This document shows, piece by piece, positions 55,985 through 64,000 of a stretch of DNA of 64,000 nt. The number at the start of each line of letters is the position of its first letter. The first letter of the stretch is position 1. The stretch spans positions 486,455 to 550,454 of the forward strand of contig NZ_ML133508.1 of assembly GCF_003934165.1 (NCBI RefSeq), read 5' to 3'. The notes beneath the pieces were generated by a model that was given only the letters and a program-made list of their open reading frames with translations, did not search any database and had not been told where the DNA came from. The position numbers and the translations under genes were made by a program. Source of the stretch: Borborobacter arsenicus (GTDB taxonomy: Bacteria > Pseudomonadota > Alphaproteobacteria > Rhizobiales > Rhizobiaceae).

Positions 55985-56512
55985 TCAGACGCTATGAACA
56001 ATGCCCTTGGCGACTATTTCATCTACTGACGGAAAGCCGTTCAGCGCGACCTCGGGCAATGGTGTCAGGTCGGCGTCTGCTGCGCCAGCGGTTTCATTCG
56101 AAGATGGGTTGCCGACCACGATCCGGCCCACCATTCCGGCGTGCTCGTGCGGGACGCAGTAATAGTCGTAGACGCCCTCAACGGTGAGTGTCACCGAAAA
56201 GGATTCGTTGGGAAGCAGATAGTCGGAATCCCACGGTTTGGCTGCAGCCGGGATGCGCCGCGGCCGGTCGAATATTTCGGGGTGATAGGCCGTGACCGTA
56301 TGCGAGTTACCGGGGTCGCGATTGGTCCAGCGGATCGTCTGGCCCGGTTTGACATGAATGCCGACCGGATCGTACCACACATGCGAGCCGTCGGCCTTGC
56401 CCTGCATGACGACCTCGATGATGTCGTCAGCCCAGACAAATGCCGGTCTGGTGACAAGGGCGGCGAGGAAACCCCCACCGACCTTCATCACGCGTCTGCG
56501 CGTCAGGATCAT
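55985..56512 (-). CDS. Tat-exported plastocyanin-like type 1 copper protein
   Basis: The ATG at 56512 starts a twin-arginine signal (TRRRVMKVGGGFLAAL) that would export a folded, copper-loaded protein to the periplasm. The mature part has a cupredoxin fold with all four type 1 copper ligands: His71 (GNSHTVTAYH), Cys119, His122 and Met127 (YYCVPHEHAGM). A tail of about 35 residues follows. It is an electron carrier or copper-handling protein. The start overlaps the upstream gene stop (ATGA). Its partner may be the oxidase subunit I encoded in the same cluster. Confidence 0.9.
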   Translation of the reverse strand: MILTRRRVMKVGGGFLAALVTRPAFVWADDIIEVVMQGKADGSHVWYDPVGIHVKPGQTIRWTNRDPGNSHTVTAYHPEIFDRPRRIPAAAKPWDSDYLLPNESFSVTLTVEGVYDYYCVPHEHAGMVGRIVVGNPSSNETAGAADADLTPLPEVALNGFPSVDEIVAKGIVHSV

Positions 56513-56931
56513 TTGGCGACCAGCGCTTCGTCGGCGGCCGAGACGTGCCACAGGACGACGTGGACATGCGGTTCCTCGACGCCGGGGTGGCCGGCATTGT
56601 AGTAGACATCAACATGGTCGACATTGCCGCCGGGGGCTGCGAGATCGTTGAAGCTCTTGTCCGGGTTGAGGTCCTTGACCGGCAGCATGTAGATCGTGCT
56701 TACCAGCTTGCCGTCATGATCATAGGCAAGGAACGGTCCTGCCGGAAGGCTTGCCGGATCAACGAAAAGCTGGCCCATGCCGGGAAGGAAATCCGGCAGC
56801 TTCACCAGGCTGCTGACCGCCTTGAAGGCGCCGGCTGGCGGGGCCTTGGCAATTTCCGCCGGTACGTCATGGGCGAAGGCAGAGAATGAGCCGGCAAGCA
56901 ATATTGCCAGTGCGGTGGGAATAAGTTTCAT
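56509..56931 (-). CDS. Exported His-rich protein (DUF5602-like)
   Basis: The 140-aa protein has a signal peptide (MKLIPTALAILLAGSFSAFA, cleavage before HDVPAEI). The mature domain ends in a histidine-rich strand (VDHVDVYYNAGHPG, then EEPHVHVVLWHV) that looks like a metal site. It resembles DUF5602/TTHB210-like proteins, whose role is unknown. It overlaps the cupredoxin gene, so the two are translated together and may work on the same metal in the periplasm. Confidence 0.78.
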   Translation of the reverse strand: MKLIPTALAILLAGSFSAFAHDVPAEIAKAPPAGAFKAVSSLVKLPDFLPGMGQLFVDPASLPAGPFLAYDHDGKLVSTIYMLPVKDLNPDKSFNDLAAPGGNVDHVDVYYNAGHPGVEEPHVHVVLWHVSAADEALVAK

Positions 56932-57032
56932 CGAACATCTCCTTAGGCGAACGCAGCCACATTATGTGGCGGGCTCGAACCATTCGATGCAGCTTTGCCG
57001 GAAAGGTTCCCGATGGTCTGTTGCCAATCGCG

Positions 57033-57746
57033 TCAGAGCGAAATGGCGTCTTTCGCATGTCCGGCCCGCCGGGCAGCATTGCAGCTATCGTCAGGCCTCG
57101 TTGCGGCAAGCTTCCAATTGGGATTGCTTGAGCTCAGGTCCCGCCGGAATGTCCATCTGTCCGTCATGCGAGCGATCTGCTCGGGGTCGCCGTCAATAAC
57201 GGTCCCGTCTTCGGCATGAGTTGAGACAATCATGTCACTGACGAAGCGAACGGTAATCGTGGCCAGGCTGCCGTTGATCTTGCAATCGACAATCTGCGCT
57301 TGGCCCACTCCCACCAGGAACAGCGCAAGCGTCTGGTGCTTGTGCTGACGCTGCATGATGGTGGCGTTGAAGACGGAAAGCGGTCCTATGTCGAGGAGAC
57401 TTTCCAGCACCGGGCGGTCGCCCTTCGCATAGGCGGTGAGGATGATTTCGAAGGCCCGGACGGCGCCGTCGAGGAACGCCTTTTCGTCGAATTGGCTATC
57501 GAGCGCCCGGACTGCGGCAAGGGCGTCCCCGTTCAAGGTCGGAGCTTTATGGATTGCGGACGGCTCTTGCAGTGCTTGTCGATACGCTGGATCCGGCAAT
57601 GGCGGGGCAAGCTTGTTGTCGGGTTTTTCGTTTTCTGCCAGCGGATCTTTTGGTTGGGTTGGCAGCCACAAGCGAAACGCGACCAGATAGTAGATCACAA
57701 GGACGATATAAGGGAGGTAGATCTCCAGATTGGCCGTTTCGTTCAT
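57033..57746 (-). CDS. Membrane-anchored TIM44-like domain protein
   Basis: The ATG at 57746 follows AGGAACAGG. The 237-aa product has one N-terminal membrane helix (about residues 8-26) and a C-terminal TIM44-like domain (about 85-220; FLDGAVRAFEIILTAYAKGD, VDCKINGSLATITVRFVSDM). Alphaproteobacteria normally have one TimA-like protein near secB/mltA. This second copy sits directly after a cytochrome oxidase gene. A role as membrane tether or assembly factor for the oxidase is inferred from context only. Confidence 0.85.
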   Translation of the reverse strand: MNETANLEIYLPYIVLVIYYLVAFRLWLPTQPKDPLAENEKPDNKLAPPLPDPAYRQALQEPSAIHKAPTLNGDALAAVRALDSQFDEKAFLDGAVRAFEIILTAYAKGDRPVLESLLDIGPLSVFNATIMQRQHKHQTLALFLVGVGQAQIVDCKINGSLATITVRFVSDMIVSTHAEDGTVIDGDPEQIARMTDRWTFRRDLSSSNPNWKLAATRPDDSCNAARRAGHAKDAISL

Positions 57747-57801
57747 GACCCTGTTCCTGCGTAAAGGGGCAGCCCTTTCGGAACTGCCCCTCGTCTGGCG
57801 C

Positions 57802-59397
57802 TTATCGGATGTGCGGAAGTTTTTCGAACTGGTGGAAGGGGGGAGGTGACGACAGTGTCCATTCCAGTGTCGTCGCGCCGGCACCCCACGGGTTGTTGCC
57901 GACCCGCCGCTTCTTGATGAAAGCCTCTGCCACGGCGATGAAAAAGACCACCAGGCCGACCGTCGAGATGTAGGAGCCGATCGAGGAGATGTAATTCCAG
58001 CCGGCGAAGGCATCCGGGTAGTCTGCATAGCGGCGAGGCATGCCGGCAAGGCCGAGGAAATGCTGGGGGAAGAACACCAGGTTCACGCCCACGAACATCA
58101 GCCAGAAATGCAACTTGCCGAGGGTCTCGTTGTACATGTAGCCGGACATTTTCGGGAACCAGTAGTAGAACCCGGCGAAGATCGCGAATGCGGCACCTAG
58201 CGAGAGCACATAGTGGAAATGCGCCACGACATAGTAGGTGTCGTGAAGCATCCGGTCGACGCCGGGATTGGCGACCACGACACCGGTGACGCCGCCGATA
58301 GTGAAGAGCAGGACGAAGCCGGCCGCCCACAGCATCGGCGTCTTGAAAGTGATCGAGCCGCCCCACATCGTCGCCAGCCACGAGAACACCTTCACACCGG
58401 TCGGAACGGCGATCACCATTGAGGCGAAGGCGAAATAGCGCTGTGAATCCACCGACATGCCGACGGTGAACATGTGGTGGGCCCACACCACAAAGCCGAT
58501 CACGCCGATTGCCACCATGGCATAGGCCATGCCGAGATAGCCGAAGATCGGCTTCTTGGAGAAGGTCGAAATGACATGGCTGATGATGCCGAAGCCCGGC
58601 AGGATCATGATGTAGACCTCAGGATGGCCGAAGAACCAGAACAGATGCTGGTAGAGGATCGGATCGCCGCCGTTCTCCGGAACGAAGAAGGACGTGCCGA
58701 AATTGCGGTCCGTGAGAACCATCGTGATTGCGCCGGCCAGCACCGGCAGCGCCAGGAGCAGCATGAAGGCGGTGACTAGCATTGCCCAGGCAAAGAGCGG
58801 CATCTTGTGCAGCGTCATGCCCGGCGCGCGCATATTGAAGATGGTGGTGATGAAGTTGATCGCACCCAGCACCGACGATGCGCCCGAAAGATGCATCGAC
58901 AATATGACGAGATCGACCGCCGGGCCGGGCTGGCCCGAAGCGGAGAACGGCGGATACATGGTCCAGCCGCCGCCATGGCCAAGGGTTCCCGGTGCGCCTG
59001 GAACGAACATCGACATGATGAAGAGGATGAGCGAGGCGACCAGCAGCCAGAAGGAAATGTTGTTCATGCGCGGGAACGCCATGTCCGGCGCGCCGATCAT
59101 GATGGGGACGAACCAGTTGCCGAAGCCGCCGATCATCGCCGGCATGATGACGAAGAAGATCATCACCAGACCGTGGGAGGTGACGAAGACATTGTAGAGG
59201 CCAGGGTCGTTGAAGATCTGCAAGCCCGGCTCCTGCAGTTCCATGCGGATCGCTACCGACAGGAATGTGCCCAGCACGCCCGACAGGATCGAGAACAGCA
59301 GATAAAGCGTGCCGATGTCCTTATGATTGGTCGACAAGAACCAACGGGCAAAAAAGCGGGGCTTGTGACTTTCATGAACGATTACGTCGTGTGGCAT
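57802..59397 (-). CDS. Heme-copper oxidase subunit I (aa3 type), without neighbouring subunit II or III
   Basis: The ATG at 59397 has a good ribosome site (AGGAAGAG). The 531-aa protein has 12 helices and a full set of ligands: His75 (VTSHGL) and His395 for low-spin heme, His393 for high-spin heme (VAHFHY), and CuB ligands His258 (FFGHPEVY with cross-linking Tyr262) and His307/308 (WAHHMF). The K-channel lysine is also present (Lys336, TGVKVFSW). It is therefore a normal-looking type A oxidase core. What is missing is the usual ctaC-ctaB-ctaG-ctaE neighbourhood. Instead it heads a cluster with TIM44-like, copper and sigma genes. Confidence 0.92.
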   Translation of the reverse strand: MPHDVIVHESHKPRFFARWFLSTNHKDIGTLYLLFSILSGVLGTFLSVAIRMELQEPGLQIFNDPGLYNVFVTSHGLVMIFFVIMPAMIGGFGNWFVPIMIGAPDMAFPRMNNISFWLLVASLILFIMSMFVPGAPGTLGHGGGWTMYPPFSASGQPGPAVDLVILSMHLSGASSVLGAINFITTIFNMRAPGMTLHKMPLFAWAMLVTAFMLLLALPVLAGAITMVLTDRNFGTSFFVPENGGDPILYQHLFWFFGHPEVYIMILPGFGIISHVISTFSKKPIFGYLGMAYAMVAIGVIGFVVWAHHMFTVGMSVDSQRYFAFASMVIAVPTGVKVFSWLATMWGGSITFKTPMLWAAGFVLLFTIGGVTGVVVANPGVDRMLHDTYYVVAHFHYVLSLGAAFAIFAGFYYWFPKMSGYMYNETLGKLHFWLMFVGVNLVFFPQHFLGLAGMPRRYADYPDAFAGWNYISSIGSYISTVGLVVFFIAVAEAFIKKRRVGNNPWGAGATTLEWTLSSPPPFHQFEKLPHIR

Positions 59398-59560
59398 TTC
59401 TCTTCCTGCTGACCTCAAAATGTTCTTCCCCTTCGGGAAGGTAGTAAAATCCTTCGCCGCATTCGGCCTGCTGGCACGACCTGCCGTGCCGCCGAATCAT
59501 GCGAAGCCCGATCGCCACTCACGACTGCCCTTGGCCGTCCCGGCCAACGGCCGGACCGCC

Positions 59561-60229
59561 TCACTCGTCGGTGAGGATCACGTCCATTGGAATGTCGTGC
59601 GGTTGCGGGTAGATCGAGCCGAGCTTGCTCGTGGCGTAGCCTACGCCGATCACCAGCGGCCTTGCCGGCATCGCTGCAAGAGTCCGGTCGAAAAAGCCGC
59701 CGCCATAACCCAGGCGATATCGGGCGGAATCGAAGCCGACGAGCGGGGCGATGACGACGCCCGGCTGGACCGAGGGGCCGTGCGAGGGAACGAGGATGTT
59801 CCAGATGCCGCGTTCCATCGGGTCGCCCGGTGCCCATCTGCGGAATTCGAGCGGCCAGCCCTTCTTGATGACCACCGGCAAGGCGATCCTGCCTCCGGCG
59901 CCGACGATGTCGGTCATCCATTTGCGCAGGTCCGGCTCGCCGCGAATGGGCCAGTAGACGCCGATCAGTTGATCTTTCACGCGTCCGATCGCGACTGTCA
60001 GCTTTTCGGCGATCCGGTTGGAGCGGACGATGCGCTCCTCCGGAGAAACGGCCAGTCGCGCCGCTATCAGGCGCTCCCGCTCGGCCTTGCGCCAACGCGT
60101 GACGTCATTCCACAGCTTCGGATCGGGATGCCGCAATTGCGCGCCTTCGCCCGTTTCCAACTCATGCATGAAGCAGGGCGGGGAGGCATATTCGCCAGCG
60201 AACGGCAGACTATCGTCAGTGTCGGTCAT
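59561..60229 (-). CDS. 5-formyltetrahydrofolate cyclo-ligase with N-terminal extension
   Basis: The ATG at 60229 has a GGAGGG site. The 222-aa product has a cyclo-ligase domain (WRKAERERLIAARLAV from about residue 46, then YWPIRGEPDL, and LGYGGGFFDRTLA for ATP binding). Ahead of it are about 40 extra residues with the motif ASPPCFMHELE, which occurs as a separate small domain in other alphaproteobacterial proteins. The enzyme recycles 5-formyl-THF into the one-carbon pool. Function of the extension is unknown. Confidence 0.88.
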   Translation of the reverse strand: MTDTDDSLPFAGEYASPPCFMHELETGEGAQLRHPDPKLWNDVTRWRKAERERLIAARLAVSPEERIVRSNRIAEKLTVAIGRVKDQLIGVYWPIRGEPDLRKWMTDIVGAGGRIALPVVIKKGWPLEFRRWAPGDPMERGIWNILVPSHGPSVQPGVVIAPLVGFDSARYRLGYGGGFFDRTLAAMPARPLVIGVGYATSKLGSIYPQPHDIPMDVILTDE

Positions 60230-60414
60230 TGCGCCCTCCAGACGAGACGTCAAATTTGACGGACGCAAGCCGGGACCGGGCGATTCAAGCAGGTTGCCGG
60301 ACGAATTCCGGACGTCCTCGGTCAAGTTCTGTGGCACACGAAAGGAGAAGGCAAACGGAATTAAATGCTAGTTTAAAGCAGGAATATTGCATTTATCCCG
60401 GAAGGGGAGGGCGT

Positions 60415-60621
60415 CTATTGTTCCCGGGCGGCCAGTAGCGTGTCGATCACCAGTTGCCGGCCCTCCCGGTTGATGCCGACGCCTGAAGCCCGCCGTTCCG
60501 CCAATCCGAGCGAAATCAACCGTTCCGCCAGCGCCTCGGACAAAGCGGGGTAGGGCCCACGATTCATGCGCTTCAGCGCGGTCCGCTCCTCCTCGCCAAG
60601 TTCTTCCCAGTTGATTGCCAT
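60415..60621 (-). CDS. Small wHTH-like protein of unknown function (68 aa)
   Basis: The ATG at 60621 follows GGAG at the right distance; an upstream ATG at 60636 is also possible. The 68-aa protein is helical, then has a short strand-like end (LISLGLAERRASGVGINREG, RQLVIDTLL) that reads like a winged-helix DNA-binding fold without a partner domain. Charged and soluble. It stands alone, divergent from guaA. Function not known. Confidence 0.7.
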   Translation of the reverse strand: MAINWEELGEEERTALKRMNRGPYPALSEALAERLISLGLAERRASGVGINREGRQLVIDTLLAAREQ

Positions 60622-60784
60622 GGTGGTTTTCTCCATCTTGAGCGATGCTATGCGATGCTTATGGCATAATGCCGCAGGCGGCAGCGAGCAATTGCATGGC
60701 AAGGCTGATGTGGAATGTGAAGAAATGCGATCCGTTTTACGACATCGTCGGCAGACCATTGCGCCGCCTCGTGCTTTTCTCTAA

Positions 60785-62356
60785 ATGCCCGCCATGAAAA
60801 CCACCCATCACCCCGATACAGTCCTCATCATCGACTTCGGCAGCCAGGTGACGCAGCTTATCGCGCGTCGCGTCCGCGAGACCGGCGTCTATTGTGAGAT
60901 CGTTCCGTTCCAGTCTGCCGAAGCCGCCTTCGAAAGCATCGGACCGAAGGCGGTCATTCTGTCGGGCAGCCCCCATTCGACGGTCGATATAGGCAGCCCG
61001 CGCGCGCCCGACCTCATATTCCAGGCCGGCGTGCCGGTGCTTGGCATTTGCTATGGCGAACAGACCATGTGCGCCCAACTCGGCGGCAAGGTCGAGGGCG
61101 GACATCACCGCGAGTTCGGCCGCGCCTTCCTGAAGATCGAGGAAGACAGCGCGCTGTTCGATGGCGTGTGGGCAAAAGGCACCAGGCACCAGGTCTGGAT
61201 GAGCCATGGCGACCGCGTCACCGATATCCCTGAAGGTTTTCGGGTCATAGGCACATCGGCCGGTGCTCCTTTCGCGGCCATCGCCGACGAAGCGCGCAAG
61301 TTCTACGCTGTGCAGTTCCATCCCGAGGTTGTCCACACGCCGGACGGCGCCAGGTTGCTGGCAAACTTTGTGCACAATATTGCCGGGCTGAAGGGCGACT
61401 GGAGCATGGCCGCCTACCGCGACAAGGCGGTTGCGGCGATCCGTGAGCAGGTCGGTGACGGCAAGGTGATCTGCGCCCTGTCGGGCGGCGTCGATTCCTC
61501 GGTGGCGGCATTGCTGATCCATGAGGCGATCGGCGACCGGCTGACCTGTATCCTCGTTGACCATGGCCTGATGCGCAAGAACGAGGCGGCCGATGTGGTT
61601 GCCATGTTCCGCGAACACTACAATCTGTCGCTGATCCTGGTGAATGCCTCCGATCGCTTCATCGATGCACTCGAAGGCGAAGTCGATCCGGAAAAGAAGC
61701 GAAAGACGATCGGCCGGCTGTTCATCGAGGTGTTCGAGGAAGAAGCCAGGAAGCTGGGCGGCGCCGATTTCCTGGCGCAGGGCACACTCTATCCGGACGT
61801 GATCGAAAGCGTGTCCTTCACCGGCGGTCCCTCGGTCACCATCAAGTCGCACCACAATGTCGGCGGCCTGCCCGAGCGCATGAATATGAAGCTGGTGGAG
61901 CCGCTGCGCGAACTGTTCAAGGATGAGGTGAGGGCGCTCGGCAAGGAACTCGGCCTGCCGGACCATTTCATTGGTCGGCATCCCTTCCCCGGGCCGGGCC
62001 TCGCCATACGCTGTCCGGGCGGGGTCACCCGCGAAAAGCTGGAGATCCTGCGCGAGGCGGATGCCGTCTATCTTGACGAAATCCGCAAGGCCGGGCTTTA
62101 CGACGCGATCTGGCAGGCCTTCGCCGTGCTGCTGCCGGTGCAGACGGTCGGCGTCATGGGCGACGGGCGCACCTATGAGTTCGTCTGCGCTCTGCGCGCG
62201 GTGACCTCGGTCGACGGCATGACGGCCGACTTCTATCCCTACGACATGAACTTCCTTGGCCGCGCTGCCACACGCATCATCAACGAGGTGCGCGGCATCA
62301 ACCGTGTCGTCTATGACGTGACCTCCAAGCCGCCCGGCACCATTGAGTGGGAATAA
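60785..62356 (+). CDS. guaA: GMP synthase (glutamine-hydrolysing)
   Basis: The 523-aa enzyme converts XMP to GMP. It has a class I amidotransferase domain (GICYGEQTM with nucleophile Cys89, and FHPEV), an ATP pyrophosphatase P-loop ([12 protein letters not shown], about residue 237) and the C-terminal dimerisation domain ending KPPGTIEWE. Start is 60785 or the second ATG at 60794. Its 3' end is a known integration site for genomic islands. Here a P4-type integrase gene follows 319 bp downstream, so the last codons are likely the attachment core and have been restored by the island. Confidence 0.97.
   Translation: MPAMKTTHHPDTVLIIDFGSQVTQLIARRVRETGVYCEIVPFQSAEAAFESIGPKAVILSGSPHSTVDIGSPRAPDLIFQAGVPVLGICYGEQTMCAQLGGKVEGGHHREFGRAFLKIEEDSALFDGVWAKGTRHQVWMSHGDRVTDIPEGFRVIGTSAGAPFAAIADEARKFYAVQFHPEVVHTPDGARLLANFVHNIAGLKGDWSMAAYRDKAVAAIREQVGDGKVICALSGGVDSSVAALLIHEAIGDRLTCILVDHGLMRKNEAADVVAMFREHYNLSLILVNASDRFIDALEGEVDPEKKRKTIGRLFIEVFEEEARKLGGADFLAQGTLYPDVIESVSFTGGPSVTIKSHHNVGGLPERMNMKLVEPLRELFKDEVRALGKELGLPDHFIGRHPFPGPGLAIRCPGGVTREKLEILREADAVYLDEIRKAGLYDAIWQAFAVLLPVQTVGVMGDGRTYEFVCALRAVTSVDGMTADFYPYDMNFLGRAATRIINEVRGINRVVYDVTSKPPGTIEWE
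62320..62356. other. Probable attachment core at the 3' end of guaA (attL)
   Basis: The last codons of guaA (ccgcccggcaccattgagtg, then the stop) lie at the boundary between conserved chromosome and an island that begins with an integrase gene. I did not find a second copy inside the window, as the island runs past the right edge. The exact core limits are inferred. Confidence 0.55.
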
Positions 62357-62431
62357 TTCGGGCCTATCCGAACGCCGCCGATGACCGCCGATCTCCGCAC
62401 ATAAATAACTGAAATTATTACATAAATCTTC

Positions 62432-62479
62432 TACCGTCTATCGCGGTCTATCGCGGGGTAAACCTCGCGATAGACGGTA
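62432..62479. repeat. 14-bp inverted repeat with tandem decamer in island arm region
   Basis: Perfect arms taccgtctatcgcg (62432-62445) and cgcgatagacggta (62466-62479). The left part holds two abutting copies of tctatcgcgg (62437-62446 and 62447-62456). It lies between guaA and the integrase gene, as do the ctgacggtatat motifs. Confidence 0.85.
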
Positions 62480-62482
62480 TAG

Positions 62483-62632
62483 CTGACGGTATGGCGACTC
62501 TTGTCGCATCGCCAAAACAAATATACCGTCAGGGGCAAGAGAGCTTCTGACGGTATATTTTGCGACATTATCCCTTTGATAATAATAATAAATTTGCCGT
62601 TCAGATAGGCCATTTTTGGTCTGACGGTATAT
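62483..62632. repeat. Four ctgacggtat(at) iterons upstream of the integrase gene
   Basis: Copies at 62483-62492 (+, ten bases), 62521-62532 (-, as atataccgtcag), 62547-62558 (+) and 62621-62632 (+), with a variant tagacggtat at 62471-62480. The last is 44 bp before the integrase start. Their number, spacing and orientation are those of arm-type integrase or excisionase sites and a self-regulated promoter. Confidence 0.8.
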
Positions 62633-62675
62633 TGGGTGGCTCTCAGGCGTTTTTGAACGATCTCGGAGGCTCAAA

Positions 62676-63923
62676 ATGCTGACTGATGCTGGTATCAAAG
62701 CACTGAAACCAAAGGACAAATTGTATAAGGTCGTGGACCGTGACGGTATGTATGTCGTGGTCAATCCCTCGGGCGCGGTGGTGTTCCGGTATGACTACCG
62801 CCTCAACGGGCGTCGGGAGACTTTGACGCTGGGCCGCTACGGCGCTTCCGACCTGTCGCTGGCGCGGGCGCGCGAGAAACTGATCGACGCCAAGCGTGCC
62901 ATACTTGAAGGGCGGTCGCCCGCGCGAGAGAAGCAACGCGAGAAGCGCCGTATCAAAGAGGCAAAGAGCTTCGGCGAGTTTGGCGAACGCTGGTTGCTGG
63001 AGGCAAAGATGGCCGACAGCACCCGCGCCATGCGCCGCTCGATCTATGAGCGGGACATTCTTCCGACCTTTCGGAATCGGCTGCTGGCCGAAATCAACCC
63101 CGACGATCTCCGCGCCATGTGCGCCAAGGTGAAGGCACGGGGAGCCCCGGCCACGGCCGTCCACGTCCGCGACATTGTGAAGCTCGTTTATGCCTTCGCG
63201 ATCCTTCACGGGGAAAAGGTGCCGAACCCGGCCGATGAGGTTGGGCCTGCCTCCATCGCGACCTTTGTGCCCAAAGACCGTTCGCTATCGCCCCCCGAAA
63301 TCCGGGTCATGCTTGGCCAGCTTGAGCATGTGCCCACGCTGCCCACGATCCGGCTCGGAATGAAGCTGTTCCTGCTCACCATGGTCCGAAAGAGTGAGCT
63401 ACAGGATGCGACTTGGGATGAGGTCGATTTCGAGAATGCTGTCTGGTCGATTCCCAAGGAGCGGATGAAGCGATCCAAAGCGCACAACGTCTATCTTGCG
63501 CAGCAAGCAATCGACATTCTCATTGCGCTCAAGACCTGCGCCGGCAATTCAAAATATCTGCTGCCATCGCGCTACGACGCGGATGCTCCCATGTCGCGAG
63601 CGACCTTCAACCGCATCACCACCGCTGTCGTGGTGCGAGCGAAGAAGGAGGGCTTGCTGCTCGAACCTTTCACGGTTCACGATCTGCGCCGGACAGGCTC
63701 CACGCTCCTGAACGAGCTGGGCTTCAATAGTGACTGGATCGAAAAGTGCTTGGCGCACGAGGACGGGCGCTCGTCCCGTGGCATCTACAACAAGGCTGAA
63801 TACGAGCACCAGCGCCGCCATATGATGCAGGAATGGGCGAACCTCGTGGAGGCTTGGGTAGAAGGCCAGAAATACGTTCCGATGTCAATGACCATGGAAT
63901 CGGGACCCCGTATTTTCGCGTAA
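62676..63923 (+). CDS. P4-type tyrosine integrase (guaA-associated island)
   Basis: The ATG follows GGAGG. The 415-aa product has an N-terminal DUF4102 arm-binding domain (LTDAGIKALKPKDKLYKV; RYDYRLNGRRETLTLGRYG). The core-binding domain and catalytic domain follow, with Arg238 (TMVRKSEL), His335-x-x-Arg338 (HDLRR), His361 (LAHEDG) and Tyr371 (IYNKAEY). Integrases of this group place islands at the guaA 3' end, including one arm of tripartite symbiosis ICEs of Mesorhizobium. The last 20 residues (MTMESGPRIFA) are unusual and run into possible insertion-sequence repeats. Confidence 0.93.
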   Translation: MLTDAGIKALKPKDKLYKVVDRDGMYVVVNPSGAVVFRYDYRLNGRRETLTLGRYGASDLSLARAREKLIDAKRAILEGRSPAREKQREKRRIKEAKSFGEFGERWLLEAKMADSTRAMRRSIYERDILPTFRNRLLAEINPDDLRAMCAKVKARGAPATAVHVRDIVKLVYAFAILHGEKVPNPADEVGPASIATFVPKDRSLSPPEIRVMLGQLEHVPTLPTIRLGMKLFLLTMVRKSELQDATWDEVDFENAVWSIPKERMKRSKAHNVYLAQQAIDILIALKTCAGNSKYLLPSRYDADAPMSRATFNRITTAVVVRAKKEGLLLEPFTVHDLRRTGSTLLNELGFNSDWIEKCLAHEDGRSSRGIYNKAEYEHQRRHMMQEWANLVEAWVEGQKYVPMSMTMESGPRIFA

Positions 63924-64000
63924 AAGGGACCCCCTGCTTGGGTTGATGAAGGGCACGGCGGTGAGCGCCCGATCAGGCGAAGCTGGTCGGGGTTGCACAG
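63896..64000. mobile_element. Possible insertion-sequence end (IS21-like repeats) at the window edge
   Basis: Two gggacccc words in direct order (near 63901 and 63927) flank ttttcgcgtaaaa, a pattern that resembles the multiple terminal repeats and cgcgaaaagggacccc ends of IS21-family elements in rhizobia. No transposase gene is visible before the edge. Low confidence. Confidence 0.3.

Noticed and set aside
55249..59397. Main aa3 oxidase operon (ctaCDBGE)
   Set aside because: Only subunit I is present; none of the neighbouring genes is a subunit II, III, CtaB or CtaG, so the name of the standard operon is not used.
62432..62632. CRISPR-like array near the integrase gene
   Set aside because: Repeat units are only 10-12 bp, in both orientations and at irregular spacing; arm-type binding sites fit better.

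Overview
The window looks like chromosomal DNA of a Hyphomicrobiales (Rhizobiales) alphaproteobacterium of the Mesorhizobium/Phyllobacteriaceae kind. The grounds are high GC, short-form HisG with HisZ, a plant-type glutamate-cysteine ligase, an iron control element (ICE/Irr) box, a PdhS/PleC-like kinase, a LysR next to a DUF1127 gene, and many rhizobial palindromic intergenic repeats. The tRNA-His has the form known only from alphaproteobacteria: no encoded G-1, G1:U72 and A73. Most of the window is housekeeping DNA. The right end, past the 3' end of guaA, is the start of an integrated island.

Layout. 0-5 kb: 3' half of acetoacetyl-CoA synthetase, a 274-bp MITE-like element, and an iron(III) ABC transporter pair (permease and binding protein) behind an ICE palindrome. 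5-9.4 kb: a large PAS histidine kinase, a phasin gene and tRNA-His. 9.8-14 kb: a 787-aa arylsulfatase, then a gene-poor stretch with a small membrane protein, a small zinc-ribbon protein, a 77-bp-period duplication and two tiny membrane-protein ORFs. 14-22.5 kb: xseA, a VtlR/LsrB-like LysR gene divergent from a DUF1127 gene, a DUF937 gene, gshA, rsmE, an unknown gene and a class I glutamine amidotransferase. 22.5-31.4 kb: 2-hydroxyacid metabolism, with lldD and a FadR-type GntR regulator, a DUF3422 gene, then glcD-glcE-(membrane protein)-glcF. A DUF559 nuclease-like gene and palindromic repeats sit between glcD and glcE. 31.4-39.7 kb: an unusual folD (catalytic Lys replaced by Gln), an L,D-transpeptidase, tag, and hisS-hisZ-hisG. 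38.7-44.5 kb: oxyR/katA divergent pair, an RsmB-like methyltransferase, a PaaI thioesterase, an MTA/SAH nucleosidase and Rnk.

44.9-50.1 kb holds a complete Liv-type ABC transporter operon. Divergent from it is a signalling block: an XRE regulator of the short-chain-fatty-acid type, a lone receiver protein, a two-helix membrane protein, and a sodium/solute symporter-histidine kinase fusion. The arrangement suggests sensing of a small organic acid coupled to transport.

55.2-59.4 kb is the most unusual block: five same-strand genes encoding a heme-copper oxidase subunit I without subunits II or III, a TIM44-like membrane-anchored protein, an exported His-rich protein, a Tat-exported type 1 copper protein, and an ECF sigma factor. 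It could be a self-regulated copper/respiration module.

59.5-62.4 kb carries 5-formyltetrahydrofolate cyclo-ligase with an N-terminal extension, a small wHTH-like protein and guaA. Directly after guaA come repeated 12-bp motifs and inverted repeats, a P4-type integrase, and possible insertion-sequence end repeats at the window edge. This is the layout of a guaA-integrated genomic island seen from its left end.
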